In this document: positions 23,301 to 34,742 of the stretch, one piece after another
How the letters are laid out: each line of letters begins with the position of its first letter
Position numbering within the stretch: position 1 is the stretch's first letter
Origin: Nansenia antarctica
Taxonomy: Eukaryota; Chordata; Actinopteri; Argentiniformes; Microstomatidae
Length of the DNA: 64,000 bases
Assembly (NCBI GenBank): GCA_963989245.1
Contig: OZ022348.1
Span: forward strand, 31,710,929 to 31,774,928
Direction: 5' to 3'
Program-made: the position numbers and the translations under genes
The notes under the pieces: model-generated
The model's database searches: none
What the model was told of the DNA's origin: nothing
The model's input: the letters and a program-made list of their open reading frames with translations, nothing else

Positions 23301-26300
23301 CAGAGAGAGAGACAGACAGAGACAGAGACAGAGAGAGAGACAGAGAGAGAGACACAGAGACAGAGAGACAGAGAGAGAGAGAGACAGAGAGACAGAGAGA
23401 CAGAGAGAGAGAGAGACAGAGAGAGAGAGAGACAGAGAGAGAGAGAGACAGAGAGACAGAGAGAGAGAGAGAGAGAGACAGAGAGACAGAGAGAGAGAGA
23501 GACAGAGAGAGAGAGACAGAGAGACGTTAATACAGTCAAAGGGTATTGTTGGGGGAGACACATGCCAAGGGGGTACAGGACATTACAACATGTATTTGTA
23601 ATTAGGGTAAAGGGGTCAGGTACCTCGTCCTGGTGCTGGTTGGCCTTGTCCATGCTGGTCTGCAGGTCCTGGAGCAGTTTTAACACCACCTGCAGCTCCG
23701 CCTCGTTGTGACTCACACCCTGCACCGCGCCCTGGTACTCCCCCATCCTCTCGTCTGCTTGCTCCTGTGGAAGGAGAGGTTGCCATTTAGCAGACGCCTT
23801 TAATCCAAAGCGATTTACAACTACAGATGACAGGGACATTCCCCCTGGAGTAACTGAGGGCTAAGTGCCTTACTCAAAGACACATTAATGGTGGTGTTTT
23901 CAGGCAGGATTTGAGGATCCACAACCTTCCAATCACCAGTTCAACTCAATATCCACTAGACCACCAACAACCACCTTCAGTTGATGCTGTAGAAACAAGC
24001 CCTCTAGGGTAATTGCTCCTCTAGGATAACTGCCCCTCAAGGATAACTGCCCCTCTCCAAAACAAAAAACGGTTTCTTTAAGTATTATGTAAGCCTAGCC
24101 AGGTCCCCTCTTTGTCTCCACTCACAATGGACAGCTTGATGTTCTTCACGTTCTCCATCTGGTTCTTCAGCTCCTCTGGAGACTCCACCACCTGAGACTT
24201 CAGCTTGCCGATGTCCTCCTTCAGCGTGGTCACGTCCACCCTCAGCTGAGTCTGTTAGGGACGACAACAAAACAACAACAAGAGAACATTTAAATTCATG
24301 AACACATTTCAATGTAACATTACTAGTGACCAGACGTGAGATGATGAGTGTGTAATGGCTGAATCAATGTGTTTGATCGTTCACATGCCAGTTTCTGTGA
24401 CCGCTCCGCATTTTCAGTTTTCCACTCCGTGATCTGCTCGTTGAGTGCATTCTGAAATGAAAAGAGAGAAATTCAACTCTCAAATTCAAGCACCTTTCAA
24501 GGACTTTCAAGACTCAATTCCCTCAAATTCAAAGACCCAACACGGCATAGTTTGAGACAGATCGAGATGAGAATTTATATAGTAGGAACCATCCGCTAAC
24601 AGACAACAATTAAAAAGAGAGAGAGGCTTGAATGTATAGGCTTGAACACTAGATGGTCTCTATAATTACGTACAACGTTTTTTTATATATACATATATTA
24701 TTTTTTTTAGATAGAGAGAGAGAGAGGTGAATTGAAGCACTTTCAATGACCCATGTCTATTTTCAAAAACTTTTAAGGCCTTGATTTTTTTTTCTCAAAT
24801 TCACAAACTTTCAAGGATTTCAAGGACCCGTGGGAACCCCAAAACTACTACTACAACAACCAGCAAGGCAAGGAGTTGTTTTTTTCGGGTTTCCATAGTG
24901 ACATGGATACTTACCACTTCCTGGTACTGGTGCTTAGTGGCGTTGTCCAGCTCAGCCATAGTGGCAGCCAGCTCCTTGGCCTCCGCCTGCTGCTCTGGAG
25001 GGATGGTCCTGAACAGGGAGAGAAGGTCAGGACACTAAGTAATGGAACTAGTCCAGAGAGAGAGAAGGTCAGGACACAGTATAATGGAACTAGTCCAGAG
25101 AGAGAGAAGGTCAGGACACTGTATAATGGAACCAGTCCAGAGAGAGAGAAGGTCAGGACACTGTATAATGGAACCAGTCCAGAGAGAGAGAAGGTCAGGA
25201 CACTAAGTAATGGAACTAGTCCAGAGAGAGAGAAGGTCAGGACACTGTATAATGGAACTAGTCCAGAGAGAGAGAAGGTCAGGACACTAAGTAATGGAAC
25301 TAGTCCAGAGAGAGAGAAGGTCAGGACACTGTATAATGGAACTAGTCCAGAGAGAGAGAAGGTCAGGACACTAAGTAATGGAACTAGTCCAGAGAGAGAG
25401 AAGGTCAGGACACTAAGTAATGGAACCAGTCCAGAGAGAGAGAAGGTCAGGACACTAAGTAATGGAACTAGTCCAGAGAGAGAGAAGGTCAGGACACTGT
25501 ATAATGGAACTAGTCCAGAGAGAGAGAAGGTCAGGACACTGTATAATGGAACTAGTCCAGAGAGAGAGAAGGTCAGGACACTGTATAATGGAACTAGTCC
25601 AGAGAGAGAGAAGGTCAGGACACTAAGTAATGGAACCAGTCCAGAGAGAGAGAAGGTCAGGACACTAAGTAATGGAACTAGTCCAGAGAGAGAGAAGGTC
25701 AGGACACTGTATAATGGAACTAGTCCAGAGAGAGAGAAGGACAGGACACTAAATAATGGAACCAGTCCAGAGAGAGAGAAGGTCAGGACACTAAGTAATG
25801 GAACTAGTCCAGAGAGAGAGAAGGTCAGGACACTAAGTAATGGAACTAGTCCAGAGAGAGAAGGTCAGGACACTGTATAATGGAACTAGTCCAGAGAGAG
25901 AGAAGGACAGGACACTGTATAATGGAACTAGTCCAGAGAGAGAGAGAAGGTCAGGACACTAAGTAATGGAACTAGTCCAGAGAGAGAGAAGGTCAGGACA
26001 CTAAGTAATGGAACTAGTCCAGAGAGAGAGAAGGTCAGGACACTGTATAATGGAACTAGTCCAGAGAGAGAGAAGGTCAGGACACTGTATAATGGAACTA
26101 GTCCAGAGAGAGAAGGTCAGGACACTGTATAATGGAACCAGTCCAGAGAGAGAGAAGGTCAGGACACTAGAATGGAACTAGTCCAGTGAGAGAGAAGGTC
26201 AGGACACTGTATAATGGAACTAGTCCAGAGAGAGAGAAGGTCAGGACACTAGAATGGAACTAGTCCAGAGAGAGAGAAGGTCAGGACACTAAGTAATGGA

Positions 26301-29102
26301 ACTAGTCCAGGGAGAGAGAAGGTCAGGACACTAAATAATGGAACTAGTCCAGGGAGAGAGAAGGTCAGGACACTAAATAATGGAACTAGTCCAGGGAGAG
26401 AGAAGGTCAGGACACTGTATAATGGAACTAGTCCAGGCTGCTGATGCCACTTCCCTCACGTCAGCTTGTCTATCGTCTTCTCTGCTTGTTTGATGGTCTT
26501 TGTGTAGTGTTGGAACTTGTCCATGTCTTCCCTCTGGAAAAGAGAAAGAGTTCCCACACCTTATACACCTTACCACACACACACACACACACCTTACCAT
26601 TACGTGTGAGAGCGGGACCTCTTTGAAACATATATCTGTCGTCTGTGTGGTAAGGTGTGTGGTTCAGTGTCTTGCCCAAGGACACTTCAACATGTGGTCA
26701 GCCGGGGCTCGAACCGCCGATCTGCCAACCTTGCGATCGTTAGACGGCAGCTCCCTCCTGAGACACAGCAGCCCCTATTATTACTTTTATCTGTTAAGCA
26801 CTTTGGGCGGCGGGTTTGACTTGACTTACAAATCTCTCCTGGTGCTCCACCGTCATTTCCATCCTCTGCTTTCTGAAGAGAAGGAAGTTCATGATGCCGC
26901 TTAAAATGACGAGAGTTCGCTTGAACTCTGTAAGGGAAAGACAAGCAACAGTATTTTTTTATGATACGAGGTCGTATAGTTTATATTGTCATTCTAATTT
27001 CAGTTGAAGCGATAACAAATATTGTGTGTAACACGTTGGATAAAAGCTCATTACAATAGCGTAAGAAACGCTATGGATCTCCTTCACCTCGTGAAGGCAG
27101 AACTTACTAGGAGCCAGGAGATCGTTGAGGGAGAAGTCGTACACGAAGCACATGGGCAGAAACTGTTGCCTGTAACAGACAGCAACACAGATAAAAGGCA
27201 GGATTAAATGCTGTCTAAATACCAACAATTTGGTATGGAATACCAAATGGAATGGAATGAAGATAATGCATGATTGATGTTGAGTCCACTACTACTAGGT
27301 ACAACTCCAATTGGAAATACTACAATTGAATGGCCGAGTTGACTGCAGCCTCTATGAAGAGTTTAATAAGTTGTTATGGCCTCTATGAAAAGTTTAATAA
27401 GTTGATATGGCCTCTATGAAGGGTTAAAAGTTGACTGCAGCCTCTATGAAGAGTTTAATAAGTTGATGTGGCCTCTATGAAGAGTTTAATAAGTTGATAA
27501 GGCCTCTATGAAGAGTTTAATAAGTTGATATGGCCTCTATGAAGGGTTAAAAGTTGACTGCAGCCTCTATGAAGAGTTTAATAAGTTGATGTGGCCTCTA
27601 TGAAGAGTTTAATAAGTTGATGTGGCCTCTATGAAGAGTTTAATAAGTTGATGTGGCCTCTATGAAGAGTTTAATAAGTTGATAAGGCCTCTATGAAGAG
27701 TTTAATAAGTTGTTATGGCCTCTATGAAGAGTTTAATAAGTTGATGTGGCCTCTATGAAGAGTTGAATAGCAGTAGATAAGGCCTCTATGAAGAGTTGAA
27801 TAGCAGTAGATAAGGCCTCTATGAAGAGTTTAATAGCAGCACATCTTTGAAGATCAGTGACAGAAAGACTCACATTCGAACGAAAACGCTCAGCATGGCA
27901 GTGGTCCGCTCATGAAAGGCAGGATTCTGGATGTCCACAGAGAGCGGGACCTGTTTGAAACAGTTCTGCTGTCATAGACATACAGTAACATAGATATACA
28001 GTAACTTCCCAACCCCTAACCCTTAACCCCCAACCCTGGCCAAGCTGTCAGACATACAGAAACTAGATATATACAGTAACTTCCCAACCCCTAACCCTGG
28101 CCAAGCTGACATTAGACTAGAGACATGCATGTGTGCAGAACGTACCATAGAATGGCATTCTGGAACATTCAGAAACAGAAGCTCCAATGTTCTTATGTAG
28201 AGTCTCTGGATCGAGTCTGGCTGTAATAGAAACACACAAAGCAACATATAAAACCCACTGACTGACTGGGAGGGAAAACAACTCTCAATACACTGTTGAC
28301 TGCCCATATGCATGTTTGTAGAGTAGACATGTGTTCATATGCAAGTTTGTAGAATAGACATGTGTTTATATGCAAGTTTGTAGACTAGACATGTGCCCAT
28401 ATGCATGTTTGTAGAGTAGACATGTGTTCATATGCATGTTTGTAGAGTAGACATGTGTTCATATGCAAGTTTGTAGAATAGACATGTGTTCATATGCAAG
28501 TTTGTAGAATAGACATGTGTTCATATGCAAGTTTGTAGACTAGACATGTGTTCATATGCATGTTTGTAGACTAGACATGTGTTCATATGCATGTTTGTAG
28601 AGTAGACATGTGTTCATATGCAAGTTTGTAGAATAGACATGTGTTCATATGCAAGTTTGTAGACTAGACATGTGTTCATATGCATGTTTGTAGACTAGAC
28701 ATGTGTTCATATGCATGTTTGTAGACTAGACATGTGTTCATATGCATGTTTGTAGACTAGACGTGTCCATATGCATGTTTGTAGACTAGACGAGTGTCCA
28801 TATGCATGTTTGTAGACTAGACATGTGTCCATATGCATGTTCGTAGACATGCGTGTCTAGACGTGTTCTCACATCTGACGTTCAGCCAGGCACCAGACTC
28901 ATATCACAATGTCAACGTGAAGTAATGGATCACACTTTTACACTATTATTATACAGAATGATTAACACAAGCTTACCTTTGGGCTTGGGGCGAGGTCATT
29001 TCTTGTGAAATGTTTGGCCTCTTGGCCAGTCAAGACTTCACTGCGGGAAAACTCCAGTAAGGCGTCCACCTTGTACACTGGGAACGTGTTGCATTCTGCC
29101 AT
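20485..29102 (-). CDS. nuf2: Kinetochore protein Nuf2 (complete, 13 coding exons)
   Basis: Subunit of the NDC80 complex that links kinetochores to spindle microtubules. Exons, 5' to 3': 29102-28977, 28220-28146, 27950-27874, 27169-27108, 26927-26830, 26533-26460, 25008-24915, 24451-24389, 24251-24126, 23764-23624, 23244-23086, 21271-21140, 20592-20485. They total 1335 bases, 444 residues plus TGA, close to the human length (464). The N-terminal part (about 1-150) matches the calponin-homology head (KFKRTLVILSGIMNFLLFRK aligns with human KRTSRFLSGIINFI). The rest is coiled coil, with VVESPEELKNQMENVK matching the conserved VDSPEKLKNYKEKMK loop. All junctions keep frame. Exon 8 uses a GC donor (CTG|GCATGT). 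The exon 12 acceptor is a tandem CAGGCAG, the second AG keeping frame. The acceptor just upstream of the ATG (29110) shows that a non-coding first exon exists, not located. Six introns hold tandem repeats. Confidence 0.95.
20602..20758. repeat. ~21-bp minisatellite in nuf2 intron 12
   Basis: About seven units of gacagcccagttacacagag-type sequence starting 10 bases from the exon 13 acceptor. On the minus strand each unit carries taact and a ctgtcctctgt pyrimidine stretch, like the real acceptor region. Confidence 0.85.
21416..23083. repeat. 39-bp minisatellite filling nuf2 intron 11
   Basis: More than 40 tandem units. The plus-strand unit reads ttaaccctttcataccctaa, then cacgtccttaacacactg, with TG/CA variants and shorter truncated units at about 22190, 22510, 22760 and 22880. 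Each carries a CCCTAA telomere-like word. The array begins three bases inside the exon 11 donor: the donor GTCAAGGACGTG is itself the first unit (others GTTAAGGACGTG). The unit is 13 codons and has no stop in the exon frame. Confidence 0.95.
23250..23522. repeat. GAGACA-rich purine tract in nuf2 intron 10
   Basis: Long irregular (GA)n/GACA array directly next to the exon 11 acceptor, forming its polypyrimidine tract on the minus strand. Ser-Leu or Arg-Glu frames across it are artefacts. Confidence 0.95.
23785..23995 (-). mobile_element. tRNA-derived SINE in nuf2 intron 9
   Basis: Reverse complement of the SINE at 19289-19478, with a fuller 3' tail (ccatttagcagacgccttta on the plus strand). 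Confidence 0.78.
24252..24388 (-). other. nuf2 intron 8 with GC donor
   Basis: Short 137-base intron starting GCATGT at 24388 and ending aacag at 24252. Frame on both sides requires this boundary, so it is a GC-AG intron. Confidence 0.75.
25017..26437. repeat. ~42-bp minisatellite filling nuf2 intron 6
   Basis: About 33 units of gtccagagagagagaaggtc followed by aggacactaagtaatggaac (variants: gtataat, aaataat). The array occupies nearly the whole intron between exon 6 and exon 7. On the minus strand each unit carries cctgaccttctctctctc, and the true exon 7 acceptor has cctgaccttctctccctgtt followed by cag, so the acceptor is the terminal unit. The 334-codon plus-strand frame is a repeat artefact. 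Confidence 0.95.
26655..26785 (-). mobile_element. SINE fragment in nuf2 intron 5
   Basis: Plus strand shows gtgtcttgcccaaggacact, then gctcgaaccgccgatctgcc, the tRNA-like B box and body of a fish SINE read in reverse. Confidence 0.6.
27345..27838. repeat. ~31-bp minisatellite in nuf2 intron 3
   Basis: About 16 units of gcctctatgaagagtttaat followed by aagttgatgtg, with a few shorter variants (aagggttaaaagttgactgc). Ends about 35 bases from the exon 3 donor. Confidence 0.92.
28305..28848. repeat. ~31-bp minisatellite in nuf2 intron 1
   Basis: About 17 units of gtagactagacatgtgttca followed by tatgcatgttt. Variants alternate atgcatg with atgcaag and gactaga with gaataga or gagtaga. Confidence 0.93.
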
Positions 29103-29151
29103 TGTAGCTCTGAGAGGCAAGGACAAGGAAGAGGGGATGAATAAACAGAAA

Positions 29152-29974
29152 AGACAGACAGACAGGCAGACAGGCAGACAGTCAGACAGACAGGTAGACA
29201 GACAGACAGGACAGTCAGACAGACAGGCAGGTAGACAGTCAGACAGTCAGGTAGACAGACAGAGTCAGGCAGACAGGCAGACAGACAGGCAGACAGACAG
29301 GTAGACAGACAGGTAGACAGACAGACAGACAGACAGACAGGCAGGTAGACAGACAGACAGACATACAGGCAGACAGACAGGCAGACATACAGGCAGACAT
29401 ACAGGCAGACAGACATACATACAGGCAGACAGACAGGCAGACAGGCAGGCAGACAGACAGACAGGCAGACAGGCAGACATACAGGCAGACAGACAGGCAG
29501 ACAGACATACAGGCAGACAGACAGACAGACAGACAGACATACAGGCAGACAGACAGGCAGGTAGACAGACAGACAGACAGACAGAAAGACAGACAGGTAG
29601 ACAGTCAGGCAGGTAGACAGACAGACAGACAGACAGTCAGACAGGTAGACAGACAGACAGACAGTCAGACAGACAGACAGGTAGACAGACAGACAGACAG
29701 TCAGACAGACAGACAGTCAGGTAGACAGACAGACAGTCAGGTAGACAGACAGACAGTCAGGTAGACAGACAGACAGACAGACAGGCAGGCAGACAGTCAG
29801 GTAGACAGACAGACAGGCAGACAGACAGACAGACAGGCAGACAGACAGACAGGTAGACAGACAGACAGACAGGCAGACAGACAGACAGGCAGACAGGCAG
29901 GTAGACAGACAGACAGACAGGCAGACAGGTAGACAGACAGACAGGCAGGTAGACAGACAGACAGGTAGACAGGC

Positions 29975-30007
<33 letters not shown>

Positions 30008-30080
30008 GGTAGACAGACAGACAGGCAGGTCGACAGTCAGGCAGGCAGGTAGACAGACAAGTAGTCAGGCAGGTAGGCAG
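29152..30080. repeat. CAGA/CAGG/TAGA-type tetranucleotide array
   Basis: Over 900 bases of acagacaggcagacag-type repeats with frequent single-base variants, upstream of the first coding exon of nuf2 and therefore in its 5' intron. The Cys-Leu-Ser-Val frames on the minus strand are artefacts. Confidence 0.95.
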
Positions 30081-30082
30081 AT

Positions 30083-31058
30083 AGTGTTACGTCCTCCCTC
30101 AGATAGGGAGGAGGGAGGACTGCAACATAGCCTGTGTACCAGCACTGGTGAAGCAACTGACCGTGTGTGTGGTGCTCAAATACGGTCAGACCGACAACAA
30201 GGTGTACCTTAAAGAAAATGATTTATTTGCCAATGGTAATAATAATAATAATAAAGTGAAAAACATGGACATACAAATAAACATGAAACAGGGGGGGAAG
30301 GATAATACAAAAACTAAACCGGGGGAAATAAACAGAGGGTAGGAAGGGAGGGAGAAGGCTGCGAACGGTGTCACAATAAAACCACAGCCCTATGCTTCCC
30401 TACACCTCTAATCTAGCCTATCTACCTATGTACAGAACTGCGAACTAATCTACCCGGAACCTAAATCTAACTGCTACAAAGGATGAGTGACATACACTCG
30501 CTCTTACCTAGTGTGTTTAGACAACCAGTTACCTACGTGATGTGGTGTAAACCCCAGGGTATCTTACCTAGCCCTCTCCCAGGATAAGGCAACCGGGGAC
30601 CATGTAACTCAAACAAACACTACTAGACAGACAAATGTAGCAACGGACTGCAACGGACTGCAACGGACTGCAACGGACTGCAACGGACTGCAACGGACTG
30701 CAACGGACTGCAACGGACTGCAACGGACTGCAACGGACTGCAACGGACTGCAACGGACTGCAACGGACTGCAACGGACTGCAACGGACTGCAACGGACTG
30801 CAACGGACTGCAACGGACTGCAACGGACTGCAACGGACTGCAACCTCACCTCTCTACTCTCTAACCTACACATGTAACAAACAGCCACATATATAGGGAA
30901 CAGGTAGACAGGTGATTGGTTGACAGGACAGGAACACAGGTGGACTTGATGATGGATGATTAACAGGGAGACAATCAAGGGATCACGAACACCTGGGAGA
31001 GAGAGAGAGAGAGAGAGACACACAAACACAAAGCAAAAACAGACAGGGACGTCACACT
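30083..31058. mobile_element. Putative TIR element containing a decamer array
   Basis: Ends agtgttacgtcc and gggacgtcacact are inverted copies of about 13 bases. There is no transposase. It contains an ATT-type run at about 30236 and the 10-bp array at 30641. The target duplication is unclear. Confidence 0.4.
30641..30840. repeat. Perfect 10-bp tandem repeat, 20 copies
   Basis: Twenty consecutive identical copies of caacggactg with no substitution. This implies very recent expansion or strong homogenisation. Confidence 0.98.
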
Positions 31059-31072
31059 CATAAAGAGCTAAC

Positions 31073-32251
31073 CTATGGCAAGCCGTTTTAACATGTATTA
31101 GCTACAATGGATATTCATTACTGATATCTGCAACATCATTTTGCCTAGTCAAAACTCAAATTCAAGATATCTTTAATTATATTTTGACTAATCGAAACTC
31201 ACATTTGAGATATCTGTAATTATATTTTGACTAGTAAGATTCAAATTGATTTTGCCATTCAAGTGTATGGGGTTTGTCATTACAGATATCTACAATTCAG
31301 TTGTAGATATCAGCTATTCACATTGCAGATATCTGCAACTGAATTATGTCTAGTTGTAATTACAGTTTCGGATATCTACGGTTTCATTCTGACTAGTCAT
31401 AATTCCAGTTCAAGATATCTTTAATTCCCATTAATTCAAGATATCTACTTAAGATATAGCCTTTAAGATATCTTAAATTAAGTTGAAGATATCTTGAATG
31501 AAGTTGTAGATATATCAAACTGGAATTAATTAGGAATAGTCGTAATTTAATTGTAGATATCTATTATAAAGTTATAGATATCTTAAAATTCATTTTAATG
31601 ATTGATATCTCAAATTGGTGATATCTTTAACTTTCATTCTGCCTAGTCGAAATGTTATTACAGATATCTTAAATTAGAGTTTAGACTAGGCGAAATGACG
31701 TTTCAGATAATGTCTGTTGTTGTCAGAAAACGCGGGAGCAGCTTCAATTACTGCGCTGTAGATTTCTACTACAAGCATCTAGTGAACGAATCTCACGTTC
31801 ACCACAAATCCCTTGATGATAATATATTCTCTCTATTTCATGGCATGTTCGCGCTGTCCTCCACCACAGCAACCCCCATTGCTTCTGCCAACATCAATGC
31901 TTTGCTGCTCCCGCCAATATCCTGAGATACCTACTCTATGCATCATGATAATATAATCTATATATGACCAATATCATGAGATACCTCCATCATGATAATA
32001 TAATCTATATATGACCAATATCATGAGATACCTCGCACCATGAGCATCGTCATGCAATACAATTCTATAGTCATAATGACGTTTGAGATATCTGCAACTA
32101 TTATTTTGACTAGTCAAAACTCAATTACAGATATCTCTAACTGTCGTTTTGACTAGTCAGAATGACGTTATAGATATCTTGAATACAAATTTAGACTAGT
32201 AAAAATCGAATTACGAATAGTCAAATAAATGTTAAAACGGCTTGCCATAGT
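31073..32251. mobile_element. TIR element rich in GATATC words
   Basis: Ends ctatggcaagccgttttaac and gttaaaacggcttgccatag are perfect inverted repeats of about 22 bases. The interior holds dozens of agatatc words together with gactagtc, plus a tandem duplicate at about 31925-32035. One 76-codon frame (31695-31925) lacks recognisable motifs. Non-autonomous DNA transposon, family not assigned. Confidence 0.7.
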
Positions 32252-32796
32252 ATGGATCTACCCCCTCTAGTGGTGACGTACCATATGGTTAACTTTACAA
32301 CACACCACCACCATGCCAAGTAGAACGTGCAACAGTCATCACCACAGTTTAAAAAAACAAACATTTTACATCCATAAACATTAAGAGCATGTTCATTATC
32401 CTTGATGACCCTTTCTGCTTTAAAAAAACAAGGAACATATGGCGTTGAATGATACAATAGCCCTATCTATATTAGAAGTAAACAGCCAGTCAATGAAGAT
32501 ACGGTACAGCTGATGTCTTAAGGAGATTCAGGTCTGACATCTGTGACTTGATGCAGTATAACTTGAAAAAGCCCTTGAGCAGTTCTCAGCAACTAACCTA
32601 ACTTATCTTGATCAAGTAAATGTGTCTCCTTTGAATGTTTAGTTCAGATTGCTGTTCAAACAATTACACTTGTATCAGAGAGAGCACTGATGCAATAACC
32701 ATTCCCAGTCCAGACTGTTTACCATTTAATTAGTAAACAGTTTCCAGTTTAATTTAATGTAATGGTTCAAATTAAATGATGCCCTATGTTGGTTTG
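32252..32796. other. Intergenic sequence, nothing recognised
   Basis: AT-rich flank of the retrovirus with no coding frame or repeat I can name. Confidence 0.4.
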
Positions 32797-32800
32797 CTTT

Positions 32801-33427
32801 TGTCGTGTATTATTTATTTATTTCATGCTCTGTAACCATAGCAATGGCCCTCTAATACACACAATGGCCTTTTGACCAGCATGTGCAGAGGCTGTAATAT
32901 CATCATGGGTAGATATAATTGCATTAGGGCCCGAGCCAGCAAGACGCCCATAGCATAAATTGCATTAGAATTGTATTAGACCATAGGGTGAATTGCATTA
33001 AACCAATGCAGAGTACATTATCTGCCTTCAGGTATGGCAGATAATACACAGCAAAGGATCCTTAGGATGGCCCCTGATAATAAGATAATAAGATAATAAC
33101 ATCCTATTTACAGGACAGAAAACTACTATGACCTCACTGGCAAACTTTGTATCTGACCAAATTAAAATGACGTGGACTGATCATTACCAGATGTTAACAA
33201 GACCATATCTCTGTTTTGATTGGCTCAGCGACAGTGACAGGGGGGGGTATAAAATCCTGTACACACATTGGCTCTTTCTCTTTTTCTTCATATCCTGTGC
33301 CCGATTCGGAAGACCAGCTCCATTGAGGGGCCATGCTGTGTAACCTGCTTTTTTGAATAAACAGTCTTTAATTTGCTCAAGAACTCTTCTTCATTTTTAG
33401 CAGTAACAGATACCAAAATATACGAAA
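32801..33427 (+). repeat. 5' LTR
   Basis: 627 bases starting TGTCGTG and ending ACGAAA. Contains TATAAAA at 33248 and AATAAA at 33356, so the U3, R and U5 order is visible. The terminus is TG...AA rather than the usual TG...CA. Confidence 0.93.
33248..33254 (+). promoter_or_regulatory. LTR TATA box
   Basis: TATAAAA after a G7 run. The same in the 3' LTR at 45675-45681. The polyadenylation signal follows about 108 bases later. Confidence 0.8.
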
Positions 33428-33431
33428 TAAA

Positions 33432-33449
33432 TGGCGAGCCTAGTCCACG
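33432..33449 (+). promoter_or_regulatory. Probable primer-binding site
   Basis: TGGCGAGCC begins four bases after the LTR end. The first nine bases are complementary to the 3' end of vertebrate tRNA-Arg species ending GGCTCGCCA; the match weakens after that. The primer identity is an inference. Confidence 0.55.
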
Positions 33450-33520
33450 AGTAAATATATATAGCTTATAGTGATTATAGTGACCGTCAATTTTTACATC
33501 TCTTCATTCAGCGCCTGGAG

Positions 33521-33526
33521 GTAAGT
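33521..33526 (+). promoter_or_regulatory. Probable major splice donor of the provirus
   Basis: CTGGAG|GTAAGT is a near-consensus 5' splice site 94 bases after the LTR, suited to making spliced env RNA. Confidence 0.6.
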
Positions 33527-33531
33527 ACCAT

Positions 33532-33562
<31 letters not shown>

Positions 33563-34742
33563 GTGCCTGTAACCCAGCAGCTGCTCCCCCTCCTCCTCTC
33601 TCTGCTCTCTCTGTCTCTCTCTCTGTGCCTGTAACCCAGCAGCTGCTCCCCCTCCTCCTCTCTCTGCTCTCTCTGTCTCTCTCTCTGTGCCTGACCCAGT
33701 CCCACAGTCCCAGCAGCTGCTCCCCCTCCCTCTCTCTCTGCTCTCTCTGTCTCTCTCTCTCTGCCAGACAAGTGTTCAGCTTTGATGTACTTTTGTAATA
33801 AATGGTCTTAAGCTATAAACAAAAGAATCTTAATTTGTGTTGAGTATCTGTTAGAAATATAAGATAATTACAATTGGATTGAATTAAAGAGCCGGATTTA
33901 GAAATCTGTATTTGTACATAATATGTGTAAATTGCACTGTATTGGGAAAATATCGTGTGTGTGCCTGTGGTACTAAAGGGAGACGAACTTTAGTAGTGTC
34001 TATATGAAAAGTGTAGACTTGTCGACAGAAAATTAACGGAAGACGTTTTGTTAATGGGTCGGCAATATTGGTTATTGTGAAGATTAGCGAGAAGCTGATA
34101 ATTGTGTTATTGTATGTATAAGGAATGAGAATTCCTGTTTGAGAAGACAAGAGGACCATTGTCCTTGTGAAGCAGAGCTAATTGCTTTAGTGCCGTCTTA
34201 CAGACGAGCCTTACGCCCGCAGGCTCAGGTCCCTCTTGAGAGAGAGGCTGTGGAAAAAAGGCATTAGAGAATATTAGAATGAAACATTTGGTAAATAATA
34301 CGTTTAACTGCATTGAAAGATAATCGTGAAATTGTTGTGTCGTGGAAAATAACATTATTGTGGAAAGCAATGTTATGTTGTAAAGATTAATCTAAGAGTC
34401 CACAGCGGGTTTCCCCCCCTGAGGAAAAGGGCAAAGACCAGCCCCTCCCCCTCCTCTTTCCTCTCCTGTTGATCCGAGCTCACACATGTTGTCTCATACA
34501 AGGCTGTCTTTGTCTCCAGTTTCAAAGAGAAAAAAGGAAGCTGAATTTGATCGATTGCATTGCTCATCTTATGGGATAAGGTTGAATCCATTACACACAG
34601 GTTTACAATTTATAAAGTTAGAGATAAAGTGAATTGATCAGCGGGGTATTTTAAATAGTTTAGAATTACGGTTAAAAACATTCATAGACTCCATTTTACA
34701 CGGAGGAGCTGATTCATTCACTTCATACTCCTGCAGCGGAGA

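Noticed and set aside
24876..25880. 334-codon plus-strand frame of SNGTSPEREKVRTL repeats
   Set aside because: It runs through the 42-bp minisatellite of nuf2 intron 6, antisense to nuf2, and starts in an exon read backwards.
29005..29540. Cys/Ser/Val/Leu-rich and Asp/Arg/Gln-rich frames
   Set aside because: Translations of the CAGA-type tetranucleotide array.
30568..31029. Frames with QSVAVRCSPL repeats
   Set aside because: Produced by the perfect decamer array; 30 bases equals three units, hence the 10-residue periodicity.
32797..32800. LTR ending in CA as in most retroviruses
   Set aside because: Aligning both LTRs and flanks gives 627 bases ending GAAA, with CTTT on each side. No CA end fits the duplication.
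33128..33343. 71-codon frame in both LTRs
   Set aside because: It crosses the TATA box and the transcription start region of the LTR, lacks motifs, and appears twice only because the LTR is duplicated.
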